From NCBI RefSeq assembly GCF_023660105.1, contig NZ_JAMHGA010000038.1, positions 124,001 through 188,000 of the forward strand: DNA of 64,000 bases, written 5' to 3'. A program made the translations under genes and the position numbers. This document shows, piece by piece, positions 25,220 through 33,667 of the stretch. Source of the stretch: Desulfovibrio aminophilus (GTDB lineage: Bacteria > Desulfobacterota > Desulfovibrionia > Desulfovibrionales > Desulfovibrionaceae). Each line of letters starts with the position of its first letter. The stretch's first letter is position 1. The notes beneath the pieces are model-generated. The model saw only the letters and a program-made list of their open reading frames with translations. It was not told the DNA's origin and searched no databases.

Positions 25220-25780
25220 GTGGCCCTGCAACGCCTGGCCTGTTTCGGCGACAGTCTCTTCGCCGGATACGGCCTGCCCGCCGCCCGCGCCCTGCCCACC
25301 CGCCTGGAGGCGCTGCTGCGCGCCGACGGCCGGGAAATCCGCGCCCTGAACCTCGGCGTCTCCGGCGAGACCTCGGCCGACGGCCTGCGCCGCCTGGACG
25401 AGGTCCTGGCCGCCGCCCCGCGCGCCACGCTGCTCGAATTCGGGGCCAACGACTGCCACCTGCTGACGCCCCCGGAGAAGACCGAGGCCAATCTGGAGGC
25501 CATGGCGAGCGCCCTGCTCCAGGCGGGCTCGGCCGTGCTCCTGGTGGGCGTGCGCGCCCTGCCCTGGGTGGACGCGGAGCACGGCCGGAAGTTCCAGGCC
25601 GTCTTTCCGCGCCTCGCGGCCCGGCTCGGCCTGCCGCTCTACCCCGACATCCTGGCGCCCTATTTCGGCGACCCGGCCCTGTGCCTGCCGGACGGCCTGC
25701 ACCCCAACGCGCCGGGGGTGGAGGCCATGGCCGCGAGCCTCCTGCCCTGGGTCGAGGCCCTGCTCGACGGCCCGGCCTGA
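25220..25780 (+). CDS. GDSL/SGNH-type esterase or lysophospholipase (TesA-like)
   Basis: A 186-residue SGNH hydrolase. All four blocks are present: CFGDSLFAG with the nucleophile Ser, GVSGETSADG with the oxyanion Gly, FGANDCHL with the Asn, and DGLHPN with the catalytic Asp and His. The substrate may be a lysophospholipid, acyl-CoA or short ester. There is no obvious signal peptide, unlike E. coli TesA. The start is GTG at 25220, four bases after the preceding stop and preceded by AGGAG, so it may be co-translated with the RdgC-like pair. Confidence 0.9.
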   Translation: MALQRLACFGDSLFAGYGLPAARALPTRLEALLRADGREIRALNLGVSGETSADGLRRLDEVLAAAPRATLLEFGANDCHLLTPPEKTEANLEAMASALLQAGSAVLLVGVRALPWVDAEHGRKFQAVFPRLAARLGLPLYPDILAPYFGDPALCLPDGLHPNAPGVEAMAASLLPWVEALLDGPA

Positions 25781-25793
25781 TCGCCCGGCCGCG

Positions 25794-25822
25794 TTGACGC
25801 AGGCTCCCCAGGCATTTATAGC
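25794..25822 (+). promoter_or_regulatory. candidate sigma-70 promoter
   Basis: TTGACG and TATAGC are separated by 17 bases in the short gap after the esterase gene. A start point about 20 bases before the GTG of the next gene would give a compact leader with an AGGGAG site. Confidence 0.6.
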
Positions 25823-25849
25823 TCGACCATTCAGCGCAGGGAGCCGCTC

Positions 25850-26464
25850 GTGGACCTTCGGGACCGCCTTTTCCTCCGCTTCGCCGCCAGCCCAGGCCTC
25901 AAGGCCCTGGCCTACGTCCTGTTCCTGGCCGGGGGGCTGCTCCTGTTCCAGGGCCCGGGCGCGGTCCTGCTCGCCGTCCCGCTGCTGGCCGACGCCTACG
26001 GCGCGCGGCTCATCCGCGCCCTCTACGACGGCTTCCGCGAAGACCTCCTGGAGCTGCTGGAGGACGAGGCCCGCCGGGAGTGCGGCTTGGCTCCGGACGA
26101 AGAGGGCTTTCCCGTCTGGGAGTACGACGGCTGCGTGCGCCACTGGCTGGTGAAGGGCCTGCCGGATCGCGTGATCCTGACGCTCATGGCCCCGCGCCAG
26201 GACTTCCTGGTGGTGGCCCGCAAGGAGGGCCGCATCTTCCCGCCGCTCTCCTATGCCCCCCTGGACTACGAGATCCTCGACGCCGGAACCCTGGACGTCT
26301 ACTACCGCGACATCACCCACGTGGAGGTCAACGGCGAAGCCGTGGTCCTGCATACCTCGGGCGGGGAGGTCATCGAATACGAGGACCATTCCGGCGGCGC
26401 CGGACAGGCGGTGCGCGAACTACGGGAACGGCTGCGCGAGCACAAGGCCAGGAGTTCGCCATGA
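25850..26464 (+). CDS. hypothetical membrane-anchored protein
   Basis: A 204-residue protein with one long hydrophobic stretch (about residues 19-52, enough for one or two helices) and a soluble C-terminal domain rich in strands (VILTLMAPRQDFLVVARKEG, LDVYYRDITHVEVNGEAVVL). I do not recognise the family. It starts at GTG 25850 after AGGGAG, has its own promoter, and overlaps the next gene, a diguanylate cyclase, by ATGA. That coupling suggests a signalling or membrane-sensing role with the cyclase. Confidence 0.6.
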   Translation: MDLRDRLFLRFAASPGLKALAYVLFLAGGLLLFQGPGAVLLAVPLLADAYGARLIRALYDGFREDLLELLEDEARRECGLAPDEEGFPVWEYDGCVRHWLVKGLPDRVILTLMAPRQDFLVVARKEGRIFPPLSYAPLDYEILDAGTLDVYYRDITHVEVNGEAVVLHTSGGEVIEYEDHSGGAGQAVRELRERLREHKARSSP

Positions 26465-27396
26465 ACGGGGACCGCGCCGGCCGCCTGCTCTTCCAGACCC
26501 AGCACATCCAGGGTCTGTTGCGGCTCTGCGGCTGGAGCCTGCTCCTGACGCCGACCCTGGTGGCCGTCGTGGCGCTGGTCGCCGTGGGCGAGGGGCTGCC
26601 CCTGGGCTGGGCCCTGCTGCTCATCCTCTCGGGCCTGGCCCTGGCCCTGCTGGCGGCGCTGTTCCTGGCCCGCCTCCTGGGGCGGCGCATCATCGAGCCC
26701 CTGGGACGCCTGCTGCGCGCGGCCCAGGACATCCGCGAGGGCCATTACGGGACCACGGTGGACCCAACCACTTTCCAGGATTCCCCGCTGGAGTTCCGGC
26801 TCCTGGGACAGAGCTTCAACCGCATGTCCGAGACCACGCGCGAACACATCGAGGCCCTGGAACGGGCCACGATCACGGACCAGCTCACCGGGGTGAGCAA
26901 CCGGCGCTTCCTGGTCACCGAGGGCCCCCGGCTGCTGCGGGTCGCCCTGCGCTCCGGGGCCGCCTTTTCCTGCCTGATGATCGACATCGACCACTTCAAG
27001 CGGGTCAACGACCAGCACGGCCATCTCGTGGGCGACCGCTTCCTGGCGCACCTGACCCGGGTGGTGAGCGCCACCATCCGCACCTCCGACCTCCTGGCCC
27101 GGGCCGGGGGCGAGGAGTTCGTGGTCCTGGCCCCCAACTCCGGCACGGAAGAGGCCCGGCTCCTGGCCGAGCGCATCCGCCTGGCCGTGGTCCGCACCCC
27201 TTACGTGGACGGCGAGACGCGCATCGACAACAGCGTGAGCATCGGCGTGGCCGAGCATGCCGCCGCCCCGCTCTTCGGCTCCAACGACTTCGAGGACATG
27301 CTCGAACGCGCCGACCGGGCGCTCTACCGGGCCAAGCAGATGGGCCGCAACCGGGTTGTGGCCTGGGGCGACGAGGAACCGGACCAGGACCTCTGA
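26461..27396 (+). CDS. membrane diguanylate cyclase (HAMP-like linker and GGDEF)
   Basis: Makes c-di-GMP from two GTP. The 311-residue protein has two membrane helices (about residues 20-44 and 49-73) with a very short periplasmic loop, then a HAMP-like linker, then a GGDEF domain from about residue 140. The signature is GGEEF (ARAGGEEFVVL), an active variant. ITDQLTGVSNRRF and MIDIDHFKRVND supply the metal and guanine contacts. I see no RxxD inhibitory site in the expected position five residues before GGEEF. It overlaps the preceding membrane-protein gene by ATGA. Confidence 0.93.
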   Translation: MNGDRAGRLLFQTQHIQGLLRLCGWSLLLTPTLVAVVALVAVGEGLPLGWALLLILSGLALALLAALFLARLLGRRIIEPLGRLLRAAQDIREGHYGTTVDPTTFQDSPLEFRLLGQSFNRMSETTREHIEALERATITDQLTGVSNRRFLVTEGPRLLRVALRSGAAFSCLMIDIDHFKRVNDQHGHLVGDRFLAHLTRVVSATIRTSDLLARAGGEEFVVLAPNSGTEEARLLAERIRLAVVRTPYVDGETRIDNSVSIGVAEHAAAPLFGSNDFEDMLERADRALYRAKQMGRNRVVAWGDEEPDQDL

Positions 27397-27482
27397 GCCC
27401 GGCCGGACTTGAATCCCCAACGGGCTTGGCCTATCGTCCCGGCCGGGCGCGCCGCCCGCCGAACCGACAACGAGGAACACGC

Positions 27483-29183
27483 ATGCGCTACGAACTGCGG
27501 CTGATGGACAACGTCGCCGGAGTGGGCTGCTTCATGGCCCATCCCGCCCAGAACCTGAGCTTCAACGACATGCTGGACTACCTGCGGGAGCATCCCCTGG
27601 ACGACTTCATGCACCAGTTCCTGCTCCAGGGCATGAGCGGCCACCGCACCCGCAAACTGGAAAAGCTCATCGACGAGGTGACCACGGGCGAACGCAAGGG
27701 CGATCTCGTGCTGGCCGCGCTCCTGCGCGAGACCTGCCTGGCCCACGAACGTTTCGCCCACCTCCTGCCCCGGCTGGAGGGCCTCGATCCCCGGGAGCTG
27801 GCCGCGCACACCCCGCTCATCCATATCCGTTCGAGCCTCGTGCCGGACCAGGACCTGCACCGCCAGTGGGTCCGGCTGTTCCAGGCCAACCTCGCGGTCC
27901 ACGCGCCCCTGCCCGCCCCCGACGAGGCGGGACTGGCCATGCCCTTCGCGCCCGAGGACCTGCCCGCCGGACCGGCCGTGACCGCGGCCCGGACCCGCGA
28001 CCGCCTGCGCGCCGAAGGCCGCCTGCCCGGGCCCCGCGAGCGCCGCACCCTGGAGGAGACCATCGCCCTGGCCTCGGAACGGCTGGAGAAGGTCGGCTGC
28101 ATCCTGACCCGGGAGATGGCCCACAAGGCGTCCCTGAGCCCTTTCTCCCTGCTGCGCTCCTGGCTGGCGCGCTTCCGCGCGGACAACGGCCGCCAGGACG
28201 TCCAGTTCCAGGGCATGCAGACCGCCTACGGCCGGGGCCTGAGCATGGAGGCCGCCCGGGCGTCCTATCTCATGGAGATGTGCGAGCGCTATTCCTCCTA
28301 CGCGAGTTTCGACGCAAGCGGCATCCGGGGCTATGCCCGGGACTATCCCCTGGTCCACGGCAGCCACGCCGAGGTGTCCGCCCGGGCCGAGGCCCTGGAC
28401 CCCAACCTGCTGCGCCTGGAGGCCCCCTACACCGGCCAGAAGCTCTGGTGGATGGCGGCCGAGATGGCGGACGCCAAGGGCCGCCGCCCGATCCTCATTC
28501 CGGCCCAGCTGGTCTTCCTCTTCTGCAACCTGGACGAGCCCGCCCTGTTCAGCGCCCTGGGCTCCACCGGGCTGGCCTCCGGCAACACCCTGGAGGAGGC
28601 GCGGCTGGCCGGGCTCTGCGAGGTCCTGGAGCGCGACGCCGAGGCCGTGCGGCCCTTCGACCCGGCGCGCTGCTTTCGCCTGGAGACGGACGATCCCCAG
28701 GTGGGCAAGCTCCTTGATGACTACGCCGCCTGCGGCATCGCGCCCTGGATCCTGGACACGACCCCGGAGTTCGGCGTGCCCTGCTGGAAGTCCATCGTCC
28801 TGGGCCGCCGGGGCGACGTGAACAAGGGCATGGGCTGCGGCCTCTCCGGCCGCCGGGCCCTGGTCTCGGGCATGACCGAGACGCCCTATCCCTTCCCGGG
28901 TCCGGCCGGATCGCCCGCGCCCGAGGGGCTGCCCGCGCGCCGCCTGGAGGACCTGCCGGAGATCGGCACCGGCAGCCCGGAAGGCGACCTGCTCGTGCTG
29001 GAGGAGACCCTCATCGCCAACGGCTATCCGGTGATTCACGCGGACCTGACCCGCAAGGACCTGGGCATCCCGGTGGCCCGGGCCATCGTGCCGGGGCTGG
29101 AGATCGTGGCCGACTTCGACCAGTTCTCGCGCCTGAGCCCGAGGCTCTTCGCCAATTATCTGCGGATGTTCGAGGGGAAATGA
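27483..29183 (+). CDS. YcaO-domain protein
   Basis: A 566-residue protein whose C-terminal two thirds are a YcaO domain. STGLASGNTLEEARLAGLCE followed by VLERDA is the family's ATP/Mg-binding helix, and RGLSMEAARASYLMEMCERY is the preceding conserved helix. YcaO enzymes activate peptide amides with ATP to make azolines or thioamides, or assist ribosomal protein S12 methylthiolation. The N-terminal 200 residues form an extra domain of unknown type. No precursor peptide, dehydrogenase or maturation partner is adjacent, so the substrate is open. The ATG follows GAGGAAC. Confidence 0.88.
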   Translation: MRYELRLMDNVAGVGCFMAHPAQNLSFNDMLDYLREHPLDDFMHQFLLQGMSGHRTRKLEKLIDEVTTGERKGDLVLAALLRETCLAHERFAHLLPRLEGLDPRELAAHTPLIHIRSSLVPDQDLHRQWVRLFQANLAVHAPLPAPDEAGLAMPFAPEDLPAGPAVTAARTRDRLRAEGRLPGPRERRTLEETIALASERLEKVGCILTREMAHKASLSPFSLLRSWLARFRADNGRQDVQFQGMQTAYGRGLSMEAARASYLMEMCERYSSYASFDASGIRGYARDYPLVHGSHAEVSARAEALDPNLLRLEAPYTGQKLWWMAAEMADAKGRRPILIPAQLVFLFCNLDEPALFSALGSTGLASGNTLEEARLAGLCEVLERDAEAVRPFDPARCFRLETDDPQVGKLLDDYAACGIAPWILDTTPEFGVPCWKSIVLGRRGDVNKGMGCGLSGRRALVSGMTETPYPFPGPAGSPAPEGLPARRLEDLPEIGTGSPEGDLLVLEETLIANGYPVIHADLTRKDLGIPVARAIVPGLEIVADFDQFSRLSPRLFANYLRMFEGK

Positions 29184-29205
29184 CGGCGGCCGGAAGGCCG
29201 TCGGC

Positions 29206-30402
29206 TCAGGGGAAGAAGAGTTCCGTGTTCAGGTGGTAGTCCTTGGGGTGCAGCCCCAGTTCCACCACCCTCGCGCCGCCGTTGCCCTGGGCCGTGTCCA
29301 CGGTCACCGGGCGCATGGGCCGCAGGCGCTTGTCGAAGACCACCTTGACCCGGGGCGCCTCGGGCCGGTCCTCGTGGAAATCCGTGACCAGGCCGTAGCA
29401 GCCGTCGGCCAGGCGCACGAAGCTGCCCACCGGATAGATGCCGATGAAGCGGATGAAGGCCGCCAGGTGCGGCGCGCTGAAGCGCGTCTCGCGGTTGGCG
29501 TAGAGGAACTTCAGGGCCTGGAACGGCGTCAGGGCCCGGCGGTAGGTGCGGTAGCTGATGAGGGCGTCGTAGACGTCCAGGATGCTCAGGTAGTTGGCGA
29601 AGGGGTTGATTTCGTGGCCCATTTTGCCGTTGGGATAGCCTGTGCCGTCGCAGGACTCGTGGTGGTCGAGGACCGCATCCAGGACGTCCCGCGAAAAGAG
29701 GTGCTGACCGGCCAGCAGCTCGCGCCCAGCCTGGGTGTGGCGCTTGATCAGGGCGTACTCCTCGGGCGTGAGTTTGCCGGGCTTGTTCAGCACGGCGTCG
29801 GGCAGCAGGGCCTTGCCCACGTCGTGCAGCAGGGCGGCCAGGGTCAGGGTGCGTAGGTGGGACTCGGGCAGGGACAGCCGCACGCCCAGGGCGGCCGCCA
29901 GGAAGGCCACGTTGACGCTATGGTTGGTCACGTAGCCGTGGCTGCGGGTGATGGAAATGCTGCTGGCGGCCTTGTGGTTGCGGGCCGCGCTGGATCCGAT
30001 CTCCCCGGCCAACTGCTCGGCCTCGGCCACGCTGGCGCCCCGGCCCAGCTTCACGTCCCGCAGGAAGCGGCTCATGAAGTCCAGGGAATTGTTGTAGACC
30101 TTGCGGGCCACGCGCAGTTCCTCGGCCAGGGAGATCATGGGCTCCGGGCCGAGCGTGCCGCGCGGGAGGAACGGGGGGATGGAGGAAAGCCCTTCGGGCT
30201 CGGATGGGGAGGCGTCCGGGACGATGCGGCTCAGGGCCGTGTCGACCATGGCCTCCTTGCTCTCCCGGCGCACGGCTTCCACGTCGGCCGGGGATTCCAG
30301 CTGGCGGCCCAGGCGGACATGGGGGCGGTCGAACGAACCGTCGCCATACTCCACGACGAACATCCCCACCCGCAGGTTTTGGGACGGTATTCGCTTGAGC
30401 AT
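29206..30402 (-). CDS. HD-GYP domain c-di-GMP phosphodiesterase
   Basis: A 398-residue cytosolic protein. The N-terminal 120 residues match the DUF3391-type domain often found before HD-GYP (LKRIPSQNLRVGMFVVEYGD). The HD-GYP domain has LLHDVGKALLP (HD) and DHHESCDGTGYPNG, which is the HHE-x2-DG-x-GYP signature in full, so hydrolysis of c-di-GMP to GMP is expected. With the GGDEF and PilZ proteins nearby it makes a small c-di-GMP group. The ATG follows CGGAG. The large gap beyond its start separates it from the Rnf operon. Confidence 0.93.
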   Translation of the reverse strand: MLKRIPSQNLRVGMFVVEYGDGSFDRPHVRLGRQLESPADVEAVRRESKEAMVDTALSRIVPDASPSEPEGLSSIPPFLPRGTLGPEPMISLAEELRVARKVYNNSLDFMSRFLRDVKLGRGASVAEAEQLAGEIGSSAARNHKAASSISITRSHGYVTNHSVNVAFLAAALGVRLSLPESHLRTLTLAALLHDVGKALLPDAVLNKPGKLTPEEYALIKRHTQAGRELLAGQHLFSRDVLDAVLDHHESCDGTGYPNGKMGHEINPFANYLSILDVYDALISYRTYRRALTPFQALKFLYANRETRFSAPHLAAFIRFIGIYPVGSFVRLADGCYGLVTDFHEDRPEAPRVKVVFDKRLRPMRPVTVDTAQGNGGARVVELGLHPKDYHLNTELFFP

Positions 30403-30666
30403 GCCGACTCCGTTCTACAGTTTTTCTAAATGTGGATTTTCCTACCGCCTCGCGCGGCAAAAGGCAAGACCCGGTTCCGGGCCCGCGCCTGGCGGACGAT
30501 CCGTTCCGGCCGCGCCGACGCCTCCCTGAAACCAGTCGTTTTCGGTCCCGGATTCGGTGTCTGGGAAATAAAACATACATTCTTCGAGAAAAATGGCCTT
30601 CGCACCTCAAGAAGCCCCCCTGGCTGCCCGGATTCCGTGAGCGGGAGGCCCCGCGGCCTTGCCAGA

Positions 30667-30686
30667 AGAAGCGGGCAACCGCTTCT
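30667..30686. other. stem-loop with GNRA tetraloop
   Basis: AGAAGCGG, a GCAA tetraloop and CCGCTTCT form a perfect 8-bp hairpin in the Rnf upstream region. No T run follows on either strand, so it is not a canonical terminator. It may be part of a leader or a small RNA. Confidence 0.4.
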
Positions 30687-30971
30687 AGAAAATCCCCCAA
30701 TAAGCCCGCATGTTGCCTCCGCCCAAAAAAGAAAGGATTGCTCGCGCCCTCTCCAGGCGGCGGATCAGCGGCGAGGAATCGTGCAGCTTTTATGGCAAAC
30801 ACATCGCAAAACGCCCCCAAGATTCTCGCAAACAAAACTCGCAAAGGCGACGCCACCAGCGGCAACAAGCAAACATTATTGATTTTAGTAAAAAGCCAGC
30901 ACCCTTCAAACCTCTTGGTACGCCTGTTGCTACCGGGAGCCGATTGCTGAATCAGTCCCGCCCCGAATGTC

Positions 30972-30980
30972 TGGTATAAG
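30972..30980 (+). promoter_or_regulatory. extended -10 element upstream of the Rnf operon
   Basis: TGGTATAAG fits the TGnTATAAT extended -10 pattern and lies about 38 bases before the cytochrome start. No good -35 is visible, which is tolerated when the extended -10 is present. Confidence 0.5.
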
Positions 30981-31018
30981 GACTATGGAGCGGCAACGTC
31001 GGACCAAGGCAAGGCACC

Positions 31019-31504
31019 ATGAGCAAACGGTACTATCCCATCGCCGCCATCACGGCGGTCCTGTGCCTGGTGGCCGTTTTCGGCTACCTGCACATCGCCC
31101 CGGCCCAGGGCACGCCCCCGCGCATCGTCCTGGACAACGCCGGAGGCCGAGTCCTCTTCAGCCACGGGCACCATGCCGACGATCTCGGCCTGGCCTGCGG
31201 CGACTGTCACCACGACGGAGCGGACCCGGCGAACCCCGAGGCCTGCGGCGCATGCCACCCGGCCGCGTTCGACGCCACCTTCAAGGCGACCCACCGGACC
31301 GCCTTCAAGAGCATCGACGCCTGCACCCGCTGCCACGCCTCGCCGCCCAAGCCCGACCAGACCGTGACCGACCGGCCCGACGTCTCCGGCATCCCCCTGC
31401 GCGCCGACGCCTTCCATGCCCAGTGCATGAACTGCCACGAGAACATGAGCGCGGGGCCGTTCGGCAAGGAAAGCTGCAACGCCTGCCATCTGCAAAGGAA
31501 ATGA
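31019..31504 (+). CDS. multihaem cytochrome c of the Rnf operon
   Basis: A 161-residue exported cytochrome with an N-terminal signal/anchor (AAITAVLCLVAVFGYLHIA) and five CxxCH haem sites (CGDCH, CGACH, CTRCH, CMNCH, CNACH). Extra histidines, for example HGHHADD before the first site, could be axial ligands as in class III cytochromes c3, which usually have four haems. In Desulfovibrio the Rnf complex is preceded by such a cytochrome, which probably links the periplasmic cytochrome c3 pool to the complex. Its stop overlaps a possible rnfC start. Confidence 0.92.
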   Translation: MSKRYYPIAAITAVLCLVAVFGYLHIAPAQGTPPRIVLDNAGGRVLFSHGHHADDLGLACGDCHHDGADPANPEACGACHPAAFDATFKATHRTAFKSIDACTRCHASPPKPDQTVTDRPDVSGIPLRADAFHAQCMNCHENMSAGPFGKESCNACHLQRK

Positions 31505-31506
31505 GC

Positions 31507-32658
31507 ATGCGCAAGCCAACGTTTTCGCTGCACAGCCCCCTGTCCGCCGAGATCATCGACATCCCGGCCCCGGACTGGCTGAACCTCTATGTCTGCGGCT
31601 ACGACATCCAGGTCCAGCGCGGCCAGAAGCTGGCCGAGGGCGCGGGACTGGCCAAGCACCCCAAGCCCCTGGGCGGCATCGTACACGCGCCCATGAGCGG
31701 CGTGGTGGACAAGGCCGACTTCGCCTACGTGACCATGAAGGCGTCGCCCACGATCGAGCCGCTGCCGCCCGTGGAGCTGCCCGAGGACGCCGACGGCCTG
31801 CGCGAGGCCCTGCGGACCCTCGGGGTGCGCATGGACCGCTTCATGCAGAGCCGCGAGGTCCTGGTCGTCAACGGGGTCAACCCCGAGCCCACGGTGTCCG
31901 TGGCCGAGCAGCTCATGCGAGACGCCCAGCCCACGCTGCTGCGCGGGCTGGAGGCCGTGCGCAGGCTCATCCAGCCCAAGCGCACCGTCCTGGTCACCGC
32001 CACCCAGGACCAGACCCTGCCGGACTGCGAGACGGTGCGGGTCAAACCGGTCTATCCCAACTCCCTGGCCGACCTGACGGTGCTCGCCGCCACGGGCCGG
32101 GAGAAGCCGGAGAACGCCATCGCGGTGAGCGTGATGAAGCTCTGGTTCATCGGCCGGATCATGGAAACCGGCCGTCCGGTGACGGACACGGTGTTCACCC
32201 TGGCGGGCAAGAACTACCGCGCCATCCTCGGCACGCCGCTGTCCTACATCCTGGAGTTCGCGGGCGTGCCCATCAACGCGGGCGACCGCCTGGTGATCGG
32301 CGGCCCCATGCGCGGCTACACGGTCTACGACGTGGACCACGGCCTGGAGAAGGGCGCCTACGCCGTGACCGTGGTGCCCAAGGACGCCTTTCCCCCAATG
32401 GTCGGCGATCCCTGCATCAACTGCAGCGAGTGCGTCCTGCACTGTCCGGCGCGCATCCGGCCGGACATGATCGGCCGCTACGCCGAGTACGGCCAGTTCG
32501 AGAAGACCCTGGCCTACGGCCTGGCCTCCTGCATGGAGTGCGGCCAGTGCTCCTACTGGTGCACGGCGCGCCGCCCCCTGCTGCACTACATCCGCTTCGC
32601 CCGCAAGGAGCTGGCCGACGCGGCCAACCCCTGGCCCATGAACGGAGTGGTCCATTGA
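31507..32658 (+). CDS. rnfC: Rnf electron transport complex subunit C
   Basis: The NADH- or ferredoxin-side peripheral subunit of the Rnf complex, with FMN and two [4Fe-4S] clusters. The 383-residue protein carries CINCSECVLHCP and CMECGQCSYWC near residues 300-345, which are the cluster ligands, and the NuoF-like middle domain. The N terminus is shorter than in many RnfC proteins and the glycine-rich NADH loop is not clear, so the electron donor may be different, for example the RnfB-fused flavin domain. Start 31507 is preferred because AAAGGA has correct spacing; ATG 31501 would be too close. Confidence 0.92.
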   Translation: MRKPTFSLHSPLSAEIIDIPAPDWLNLYVCGYDIQVQRGQKLAEGAGLAKHPKPLGGIVHAPMSGVVDKADFAYVTMKASPTIEPLPPVELPEDADGLREALRTLGVRMDRFMQSREVLVVNGVNPEPTVSVAEQLMRDAQPTLLRGLEAVRRLIQPKRTVLVTATQDQTLPDCETVRVKPVYPNSLADLTVLAATGREKPENAIAVSVMKLWFIGRIMETGRPVTDTVFTLAGKNYRAILGTPLSYILEFAGVPINAGDRLVIGGPMRGYTVYDVDHGLEKGAYAVTVVPKDAFPPMVGDPCINCSECVLHCPARIRPDMIGRYAEYGQFEKTLAYGLASCMECGQCSYWCTARRPLLHYIRFARKELADAANPWPMNGVVH

Positions 32659-32686
32659 ACGCCCAACGGATGAACGAGGAGTTCGC

Positions 32687-33667
32687 ATGGCTGCCCTTGT
32701 CGTAAAACCACACGCCATCACCCAGATCCGCCTCACGGTCGGTCCGCCGTCCCACTGGCGCTGCGGCCGGACCCTGGGGTCGCTCATGGCCCTCTCCTGC
32801 CTGGCCCTGCTCCCGGCCCTGGGCATGGGCGTCTGGCGCTACGGCCTGGACGCCGCCCGCGTGGCGGCCCTGGCCGGCGCAGTGGCCGTGATCAGCGAAA
32901 TCCTGCTGGAGAAGCTGGCCGGACGCGAGGTGGACGTGGACAACGGCACGGCCCTCTTCCACGGCCTGCTCCTGGCCATGCTCCTGCCCGCCACGGCCCC
33001 CTGGTGGCTCGTGGTCGCGGGCGGCTTCTGCACCATCGCCCTGGGGCGCACGGTCTTCGGCGGCTTCGGCTCCAACCCCTTCTGCCCGCCGCTCATCGGC
33101 TGGGCCGTGTGCGAGGTCTCCTGGCCCAAATACATGGACCTCGACCTCATGCTCGCCCACTGGCCCACCCCGGACCCGCTGGCCCAGCTCAAGTACCTGG
33201 GCGCCGCGGCCGTCGACCACCTGCCCCTGGCCGACCTCTTCCTGGGCAACCAGTTGGGCGCGCTCGGCGCTGCCCAGGGGGCGGCCCTGCTGGCGGGCGG
33301 CCTGTTCCTGATCGCCTCCGGCCGCCTGCGGCCGCACATCCCCCTGGCCTTCCTGACCGGCGTGGCGGCCATGGCCGCCGTGTTCCACGGCCTGGACCCC
33401 CTGGCCCAGGCGGGCCCCCTGTTCCACCTCTGCACCGGCTCGGTGCTGCTAGGCGCCTTCTTCCTGGCCCCGGACCCCGGCTCCTCGCCCTCGGGCCACT
33501 GGGCCATGCTCCTCTACGGCTTCCTGGCCGGAGTCCTGGTCCTGGTCATCCGCCAGTGGGGCATCTATCCGGACGGCGCGCCCTTCGCCATCCTGCTGGC
33601 CAACCTCCTGGCCCCGCTCCTGGACCGCATCCGGCCGAAGTTCTTCGGAGGCAGACGCCATGCGTGA
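32687..33667 (+). CDS. rnfD: Rnf complex subunit D, apparently lacking the flavinylation threonine
   Basis: A 326-residue membrane subunit with about nine helices, related to NqrB. Family segments VFGGFGSNPFCPPLIGWA and ADLFLGNQLGALG are intact. In RnfD/NqrB the covalent FMN is attached to a Thr in a motif like SGAT-PL just before that second segment; here the corresponding site reads WPTPDPLAQL (residues 159-168), with Asp163 where the Thr should be. It therefore may not carry covalent FMN, although RnfG does and ApbE is present. The TGA lies within the start of rnfG (8-base overlap). Confidence 0.9.
   Translation: MAALVVKPHAITQIRLTVGPPSHWRCGRTLGSLMALSCLALLPALGMGVWRYGLDAARVAALAGAVAVISEILLEKLAGREVDVDNGTALFHGLLLAMLLPATAPWWLVVAGGFCTIALGRTVFGGFGSNPFCPPLIGWAVCEVSWPKYMDLDLMLAHWPTPDPLAQLKYLGAAAVDHLPLADLFLGNQLGALGAAQGAALLAGGLFLIASGRLRPHIPLAFLTGVAAMAAVFHGLDPLAQAGPLFHLCTGSVLLGAFFLAPDPGSSPSGHWAMLLYGFLAGVLVLVIRQWGIYPDGAPFAILLANLLAPLLDRIRPKFFGGRRHA

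Larger units (their letters stand above)
30403..31018. other. 616-base intergenic region between HD-GYP and Rnf genes
   Basis: This stretch is less GC-rich than its surroundings and holds no credible gene; the short open frames here lack ribosome sites and have untypical codon use. It contains a small hairpin at 30667-30686, AT-rich patches near 30570 and 30875, and an extended -10 box just before the cytochrome gene. It should hold the promoters of both divergent transcripts and might encode a small RNA. Confidence 0.6.

Noticed and set aside
30430-30979. Three overlapping plus-strand open frames in the Rnf upstream region
   Set aside because: They lack ribosome sites, read as basic low-complexity peptides and overlap each other in different frames. 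The region is better seen as regulatory.
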